NCBI RefSeq assembly: GCF_000242455.2
Contig: NC_019892.1
Span: 620,001-684,000, forward strand
DNA from: Singulisphaera acidiphila DSM 18658
GTDB lineage: Bacteria > Planctomycetota > Planctomycetia > Isosphaerales > Isosphaeraceae
Length of the DNA: 64,000 nt
Direction: 5' to 3'
Positions 59,143-64,000 of the stretch are shown here, one piece after another. The notes under the pieces are model-generated. The model had not been told where the DNA came from. It ran no database searches and was given only the letters and a program-made list of their open reading frames with translations. The number at the start of each line of letters is the position of its first letter. The first letter of the stretch is position 1. A program made the translations under genes and the position numbers.

Positions 59143-59472
59143 TTGGCCGCTCATCCGTGGGTGCCAGCGTTCGAGTTGTCCTGGTCGCTCTTCGACCTGC
59201 CCGCTTACGGCACGATGATGCAGAGCATCGCGCGGGCCAATGCAGAGGATGCTCTGAGGGGCGACTCCTACGCCAACACCGACATCGCGGTCCGCCTGGT
59301 GTTCTTCGGCTCCGATGGGGGAGGCGATCCCTACGGGTTCGACCCGGAGGATGTGACCGACCCGGCCATCGGCGCGTGTTCCAGTGACGCGAGGCGGGAC
59401 GTGCCGAGCGGGTGGCCTGTCGCTGGTGAAGTTCTCGAGGCGAGCGCCGGTCATCCGTGGGTTGCGGCGTAA
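59143..59472 (+). CDS. SMI1/KNR4-like fragment
   Basis: The 109-codon frame contains DIAVRLVFFGSDGGGDPYGF D, which matches the core F-G-S-D/N-G-G-G-x-x-x-x-F-D of the SMI1/KNR4 (SUKH) family, usually immunity proteins in toxin systems. The normal N-terminal half is absent, the start is arbitrary, and the C-terminal part looks unlike the family, so this is probably a remnant. Between 59473 and 59694 no convincing gene is seen. Confidence 0.3.
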   Translation: MAAHPWVPAFELSWSLFDLPAYGTMMQSIARANAEDALRGDSYANTDIAVRLVFFGSDGGGDPYGFDPEDVTDPAIGACSSDARRDVPSGWPVAGEVLEASAGHPWVAA

Positions 59473-59694
59473 CTCTTCGCCCCAGCGGGATTTATCTTGG
59501 ACCTTGTTGGGGGGGGCGGCTATCATGACGGATCGGGTCGCCTGCCAGATCACCACGAAAATTCCCCAACGCTTCGGAATGGGGTTGGGGTTGTTTATGA
59601 TCAAGTCGCGGCCCGATGGCTGCGCGGGAATGGCCATTGCGTTGCCTCCTACTGAAAACAGTCCGCGATTTCGCTCGGAGGACGAGTCAAGCTC

Positions 59695-60258
59695 ATGCGA
59701 TCCTGGCTTTCTGAGTATCTTGTAGCTCAACATCGCGCCTTGGATTCCATTCCCCTCGATGGGGTCGAGAAGCTGATCGATACCGTCCGGCAAGCGTGGC
59801 GCGACGATCGGCAGATCTTCGCCATCGGGAACGGCGGGAATGCAGCGAACGCCTCGCACTTCGCGACCGACCTCGGCAAGGGCGCGAGCGATAAGACCGG
59901 CAAGCGGTTTCGCGTTCTCACCCTGGCCGACAACTCGGCCTGGCTCACGGCGCTGGGGAATGACTACTGCTTCGACGACGTCTTCCTCCGCTCCTTGCAA
60001 AACTACGCGAAGGCGGGCGACGTCCTGATCGCGAGTAGCGTGAGCGGAAACTCGCCCAATCTTGTCCGTGCATTCGAATGGGCCGGCCAGAACGGGCTGC
60101 ACACCGTCGCGCTCGTGGGTGCCAAGCGTGGGCGGCTGGCCGAGATCGCCGGGCAGACGCTGGTCATTGAGGACTCCCACTACGGTCGAGTCGAAGATGC
60201 TCAAATGACGATTCTTCACATGCTCTGCTACGCATTCATGGACGGAGGCGCCGCGTGA
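59695..60258 (+). CDS. SIS-domain phosphoheptose isomerase-like protein (GmhA-like)
   Basis: GmhA converts sedoheptulose 7-phosphate to heptose 7-phosphate. The 187-residue protein has IFAIGNGGNAANASHFATDL (positions 41-60, sugar-phosphate loop), SVSGNSPNLVRAFEWA (115 on), and the catalytic-region pattern EDAQMTILHMLC with the His equivalent to E. coli His180. The acidic residue after the first loop is Asp59 rather than Glu65. The stop overlaps the next gene's GTG start. First gene of a four-gene operon. Confidence 0.88.
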   Translation: MRSWLSEYLVAQHRALDSIPLDGVEKLIDTVRQAWRDDRQIFAIGNGGNAANASHFATDLGKGASDKTGKRFRVLTLADNSAWLTALGNDYCFDDVFLRSLQNYAKAGDVLIASSVSGNSPNLVRAFEWAGQNGLHTVALVGAKRGRLAEIAGQTLVIEDSHYGRVEDAQMTILHMLCYAFMDGGAA

Positions 60259-61088
60259 GTAAGCCCGTCTTTTCCGGAGAGGTCATCCTCCGGCCCACGT
60301 TCGCTCCGCGCCCTGGGATCAGCCATGTCCTGTTCGACTTCGACGGCACGCTTTCGCTGATTCGCCAAGGCTGGCCCGAAGTCATGGTCCCCATGTTCAC
60401 CGAGGTCCTCCCACCGCTCGACGGCGAGAGCGACGCCGATCGACAGCGGCTGGCTTTTGAGGACATCATGCGCCTCAACGGCAAGCAGACGATTTACCAG
60501 ATGATGCAGCTCGCCGACCGGATCCGCGAGCGCGGCGGAGAGCCTCGCGAGCCGCTCTGGTACAAGCACGAATACCTGCGACGCCTGGATGAGCGGATCG
60601 CCGCCCGAGCCGAAGGCCTGAAAGCCGGCACCATTCACCCCGACGACTTGCTCGTCTTCGGAGCGTCGGCGTTGATGGAAAACCTCCAACGCCGTGGGCT
60701 TTCCCTCTATCTGGCCAGTGGCACCGACGAGCCCTTCGTCAAGCGAGAAGCCGAGCTCCTCGGGCTCACGCGGTACTTCGGCGAACATATCTACGGCGCA
60801 CAGGACGACTACAAGTCGTTCTCCAAGAAGATGGTCATCGACCGCCTTCTCAGCGAGAACAACATTCCAGGGGAGCAATTGCTGTCGTTTGGCGACGGCT
60901 ATGTGGAGATCGAGAATACCAAACAAGTCGGCGGGCTCGCCGTCGCGGTTGCCAGCGACGAGGCGAACAACGGCTCGGGCCGCATGGACGAATGGAAACG
61001 TGATCGACTCTCTGGGGTTGGGGCGGACCTGATTATCCCTGACTTTCGTGATGCCGCACCCCTCCTGGAGCTGATCCTGGGACAATGA
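60255..61088 (+). CDS. HAD-superfamily phosphatase
   Basis: Starts at GTG 60255, overlapping the preceding stop by four bases. The 277-residue protein has the HAD nucleophile motif FDFDGT (Asp28, Asp30), the second motif YLASGTDE, the Lys motif around SKKMVIDRLL and the acidic fourth motif FGDGYVEIENTKQ. A long helical cap lies between residues 40 and 150. In the operon context it likely removes a phosphate from a sugar bisphosphate (GmhB-like role), but it is longer than GmhB. Its stop overlaps the next ATG by four bases. Confidence 0.88.
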   Translation: MSKPVFSGEVILRPTFAPRPGISHVLFDFDGTLSLIRQGWPEVMVPMFTEVLPPLDGESDADRQRLAFEDIMRLNGKQTIYQMMQLADRIRERGGEPREPLWYKHEYLRRLDERIAARAEGLKAGTIHPDDLLVFGASALMENLQRRGLSLYLASGTDEPFVKREAELLGLTRYFGEHIYGAQDDYKSFSKKMVIDRLLSENNIPGEQLLSFGDGYVEIENTKQVGGLAVAVASDEANNGSGRMDEWKRDRLSGVGADLIIPDFRDAAPLLELILGQ

Positions 61089-62194
61089 ACTCCACTCCAC
61101 TCGATCTCTCCCGGCTCAAGGTTTTCCCCTTGAGCGATCGCGACAGCCTGACGCGTGTTGAAGACATCCTGATTGCGCCGGACGTCGCCCCCGCCCCCTG
61201 CCCCGAGCCGCTCGCCTCTGCCATTCGTCGGTGTGCGTCGGATGTCTTGAAGGCGAGGGCGAACGGTGCCGGCGTGATCCTGATCTACGGCGCGCATCTG
61301 CTTCGCAACGGCGCGGCGTTGCTGCTTGCAAAGATGATGGAGCGGGGTTGGATCACCCACCTCGCCACCAACGGCGCGGGCACGATCCACGACTGGGAAT
61401 ACTCCTGGCTCGGCCGCTCCACGGAAAGCGTGCGCGCCAACGTGGCGACGGGCACGTTCGGTTCGTGGGACGAAACCGGCAGGTATCTCCATCTCGCGCT
61501 GCTGGCGGGGGGCTTGAGAGGAGAGGGATACGGAGTGGCCCTCGGCCGGTTTATCGCCGAGGACGGCACGGACCTTCCCACCGCCGCCGAACTGGAAGCG
61601 ATGCTGCGCGCCGAACCCAGCCATCCGCTCGCCCCGGCTCGGGCCGACCTCTTGCTCGCGATCCGCACCCATGACCTCCCTTCGGGTCGGATCGCGGTCG
61701 AGCACCGCTGGAAACAGGCTTCGATCCTCGCGCAGGCCTTTCTCCATAAGGTGCCGGTCTCGGTTCATCCCGGCATCGGCTACGACATCATCGCCAACCA
61801 CCCCCTCTTTAACGGAGCCGCCATCGGACGTGCGGGGGCCCAGGACTTTCGACTCTTCGGCGGCTCGGTGGAGACTCTCGATGGGGGCGTGGTCCTCTCG
61901 GTCGGCTCGGCGATCATGGGGCCGCAGGTCTTTGAGAAAAGCCTGAGCTGTGCGAACAATCTCCGGATCCAGGACGGTCGCCCGACCGTTTCCGGCCATT
62001 CCATCCATGTCGTTGATCTTCAGGACGGCGGCGGCTGGGACTGGACGACCGGCGAGCCGCCCAAGACGAATCCTGCGTATTACCTGCGCTTCTGCAAGAG
62101 TTACGCCCGCATGGGCGGAGCCATGCATTACCTTCAATGCGACAATGCGGTTTTCGTTCAGAACCTCTACCACGAGATCTTGGCCCGCGCATGA
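61085..62194 (+). CDS. Unrecognised conserved-looking protein in sugar-phosphate operon
   Basis: The 369-residue protein overlaps its neighbours by four bases at each end (ATGA), so it is integral to the operon. It has GVILIYGAHLLRNGAALLLA, then MMERGWITHLATNGAGTIHD, SWLGRSTESVRANVATGTFG, SVHPGIGYDIIANHP and VVLSVGSAIMGPQVFEKSLS. The G-A-H, NGAG-x-IHD and S-x-G-S-A-I-M-G-P patterns look like a nucleotide- or substrate-binding Rossmann-type enzyme, faintly like deoxyhypusine synthase. I cannot assign a reaction. Length and conserved-looking glycine/histidine loops argue for an enzyme. Confidence 0.8.
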   Translation: MNSTPLDLSRLKVFPLSDRDSLTRVEDILIAPDVAPAPCPEPLASAIRRCASDVLKARANGAGVILIYGAHLLRNGAALLLAKMMERGWITHLATNGAGTIHDWEYSWLGRSTESVRANVATGTFGSWDETGRYLHLALLAGGLRGEGYGVALGRFIAEDGTDLPTAAELEAMLRAEPSHPLAPARADLLLAIRTHDLPSGRIAVEHRWKQASILAQAFLHKVPVSVHPGIGYDIIANHPLFNGAAIGRAGAQDFRLFGGSVETLDGGVVLSVGSAIMGPQVFEKSLSCANNLRIQDGRPTVSGHSIHVVDLQDGGGWDWTTGEPPKTNPAYYLRFCKSYARMGGAMHYLQCDNAVFVQNLYHEILARA

Positions 62195-63216
62195 CGCCCG
62201 AGCGATTCCAGACCGTCACCTCACGTTATAAAACCCTTCGGATCGCGGTGGTGGGGGACTTCTGTCTCGACCGCTACCTGGAGATTGACCCCGCTCGTAC
62301 CGAGATTTCCATCGAGACGGGGCTCCCTGTCCACAACGTGGTCCGGGTTCGCGCGCAGCCTGGGGGGGCGGGCACCATCGTCAACAATCTTGTCGCGCTC
62401 GGCATCGGCGAGATTATCGCGGTCGGCTTTTGTGGCGACGACGGTGAAGGCTACGAACTTCGCCGCGAGCTGGCCGCGATGGCAGGCGTGAAGCTCGATT
62501 TCTTCATCACGACCCCCGACCGAGTGACGTTCACGTACGCCAAGCCTCTGGTCATCTCTCCGGGGCAACCCCCTGTCGAGCTGAACCGGCTCGACGTCAA
62601 GAACTGGACGCCCACGCCCACGGCCATCGAAGCGAGGCTCACCGCCAGCTTGCAGGAAATCGCCCCAAAGATCGACGCTTTGATCGTGCTCGATCAAGTG
62701 GACGAGGCCGGGACTGGGGTCGTAACGCGGGGACTCCTTGCTTCCCTCGGCGAGCTTGCTGCGGCGAATCCAGGTCTGCCCGTGATCGCCGACTCCCGCC
62801 AGGGCCTTCGCGACTGGCCGCCCGTGAGCTTCAAGATGAACGCGGCCGAACTTGCGGCGCTCTTGAATCGAAACGAGGTGCTTTCGCTGGACGATGTCGC
62901 GGCGACTGCGGCCGAGTTTGCGGCAAGGAACGGCCGCCCGGTCTTTGTCACGCTCTCGGAACGCGGAATGATCGCCGCCGACCCCCAAGGGGCCGTCGAT
63001 CACGTCGCCGCCCTTCCGGTTCGCGGCCCCATCGATATCGTTGGTGCTGGCGACTCCGTCACCGCCAACCTTGCCGCCGCGCTTGCGGGCGGCGCCTGTC
63101 TTCGCGAAGCCGCCGAACTCGCGGCGGTTGCCTCGTCCCTGGTGATCCACCAACTCGGGACCACCGGAACCGCAAGTGTGCGCGAACTCGCCGATCAGAT
63201 TGCCCCGAAGAATTGA
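62191..63216 (+). CDS. PfkB-family sugar kinase (HldE/RfaE-like)
   Basis: The start at 62191 overlaps the previous stop (ATGA). The 341-residue protein starts RIAVVGDFCLDRYLEIDPAR and has RAQPGGAGTIVNNLVALG, VELNRLDVKN, and the catalytic GPIDIVGAGDSVTANLAAAL with the GAGDS motif. The opening resembles the kinase domain of HldE (VVGDxxLDRY). No nucleotidyltransferase domain is attached and none is encoded next to it. It ends the operon; a weak hairpin follows. Confidence 0.9.
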   Translation: MTPERFQTVTSRYKTLRIAVVGDFCLDRYLEIDPARTEISIETGLPVHNVVRVRAQPGGAGTIVNNLVALGIGEIIAVGFCGDDGEGYELRRELAAMAGVKLDFFITTPDRVTFTYAKPLVISPGQPPVELNRLDVKNWTPTPTAIEARLTASLQEIAPKIDALIVLDQVDEAGTGVVTRGLLASLGELAAANPGLPVIADSRQGLRDWPPVSFKMNAAELAALLNRNEVLSLDDVAATAAEFAARNGRPVFVTLSERGMIAADPQGAVDHVAALPVRGPIDIVGAGDSVTANLAAALAGGACLREAAELAAVASSLVIHQLGTTGTASVRELADQIAPKN

Positions 63217-63226
63217 AGGAAACTTT

Positions 63227-63276
63227 GGCGTCGAATCATCATGTTTTTTGCGATCCGAGAATTGTGATTTGACGCC
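63227..63276 (+). terminator. Inverted repeat after the sugar-kinase operon
   Basis: GGCGTCGAATCA (63227-63238) and TGATTTGACGCC (63265-63276) pair with one mismatch; the loop contains TTTTTT. It is a possible terminator 11 bases after the operon stop codon, but the T-run lies inside the loop. Confidence 0.4.
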
Positions 63277-63445
63277 TCATTTTCCATGAAACGGGGAGAA
63301 ACGCGGGCTTCTTCGTCGGGTCGCGCTGCGGGAGTTCCCGTCGCCACCAGCAATGGGTGGGACTTCAAAGCGACGGCTCTTATCGGCTATCCTGGCAGGC
63401 ACACGTCGTTGACGATTGCCGGAGGCCCGAGCAGACGGTGATGCC

Positions 63446-64000
63446 ATGGCAATTCAAGTGCGTCGCGCCGAGTATGAAGACGTGCGGTCGATGCGGGAGC
63501 TGTACCGCCAAGAAGTGGACTGCCAGATCATTCACGACTCGGTTCTGGCACGCGGCTTGGGCGATCCCTACCTGATTCTCATCGATGAGCGAATCAGCGG
63601 ATATGGGGCCGTCTGGAACAAGTACGAAGTTGGCCGGCTCATGGAGTTTTATACTCTGCCTCATCGGCGCCCGAGCGCTCTGCCGATGTTTCGTGAGCTC
63701 CTGGCCGTCAGCCAGGCCACTCAGATCGAGGCACAAACGAATATCCCGTTGATGCTCACGATGCTCTTTGACTGTGCGGAGAACATTCGCTCGGAGAACA
63801 TCCTGTTCCACGATGCGTCGACCACCCATCTCGCCTGTCCCAATGGCCTCTTTCGGAGCATCAGGCCGGAAGACCAGGCGCCCGAGGCGGATGCCGACTG
63901 GGTCCTTGAAGTGGACGGCGTTGTGGTGGCCTCGGGAGGATTCCTTTGCCACTATAATCCCCCTTACGGGGATGTTTATATGAGTGTGGTGGAATCGGCC
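63446..64000 (+). CDS. GNAT-like acetyltransferase, cut by the window end
   Basis: The frame is open from the ATG at 63446 to the last base (185 codons). It begins MAIQVRRAEYEDVRSMRELYR and has YLILIDERISGYGAVWNKYE, then a helical region and a second start of a similar unit (FRSIRPEDQAPEADADWVLE and VDGVVVASGGFLCHYNPPYG). This suggests a two-domain GNAT protein with the second domain cut off. Located 230 bases after the kinase gene; relation to the operon is unknown. Confidence 0.7.
   Translation, partial: MAIQVRRAEYEDVRSMRELYRQEVDCQIIHDSVLARGLGDPYLILIDERISGYGAVWNKYEVGRLMEFYTLPHRRPSALPMFRELLAVSQATQIEAQTNIPLMLTMLFDCAENIRSENILFHDASTTHLACPNGLFRSIRPEDQAPEADADWVLEVDGVVVASGGFLCHYNPPYGDVYMSVVESA

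Noticed and set aside
59384..59725. 113-codon plus-strand frame before the SIS gene
   Set aside because: It overlaps both the SMI1-like frame and the SIS gene start and has no family pattern.

Overview
The window is high-GC bacterial DNA that looks like a planctomycete, most plausibly of the Isosphaeraceae/Gemmataceae type. The indications are TIGR03067-like small secreted proteins, a sigma-70 factor with a long helix-turn-helix N-terminus, an EF-Tu with a divergent switch I, a Uma2-family gene, and many small secreted or zinc-ribbon proteins. This assignment is inference from family content, not a database match.

Positions 1-36,700 carry the translation/transcription superoperon, all on the minus strand and in near-ancestral order. 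Read in the direction of transcription it is: tRNA-Thr(TGT), tRNA-Tyr, tRNA-Gly, tRNA-Thr(GGT), tuf, rpmG, tRNA-Trp, secE, nusG, rplK, rplA, rplJ, rplL, rpoB, rpoC, then rpsL, rpsG, then fusA, then the S10 group (rpsJ, rplC, rplD, rplW, rplB, rpsS, rplV, rpsC, rplP, rpmC, rpsQ) and the spc group (rplN, rplX, rplE, start of rpsN). Accessory genes are wedged between the blocks: a Uma2-family nuclease, two beta-lactamase-fold hydrolases with a small secreted protein, and a group with a uracil-DNA glycosylase, a large secreted protein of unknown function, a YnfA-like protein, a glycosyltransferase and a zinc-ribbon membrane protein. Hairpins with or without U-tracts separate several blocks, notably after rpsG, at the rpsQ/rplN junction and after rpoB.

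Positions 36,970-42,700 hold an unusual sigma factor, a stretch of about 1 kb without a gene, and two consecutive secreted proteins of related design.

Positions 42,800-57,700 are a mobile-element region. It contains a REP-associated tyrosine transposase (RAYT) with REP-type ends, an intact IS4-family element inserted inside one of those REP ends with an 11-bp target duplication, two decayed IS4 copies abutting REP sequences, two perfect REP doublets (REPIN-like hairpins), an IS630-type element, an IS5-type element, a large serine recombinase, and scars of IS5 transposases, a resolvase and a tyrosine recombinase. A tandem pair of TIGR03067-like genes and a few ordinary genes (a DHFR/RibD-like reductase and a secreted Ntn-hydrolase) sit among them.

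Positions 57,700-64,000 return to chromosomal-looking genes: a 9-bp tandem array, an XRE regulator, a long inverted repeat, then a tightly coupled four-gene operon (SIS-domain isomerase, HAD phosphatase, an unrecognised 369-residue protein, PfkB kinase). This operon resembles a heptose or other sugar-phosphate pathway and is the best candidate here for an undescribed system. A GNAT-like gene runs off the right edge.
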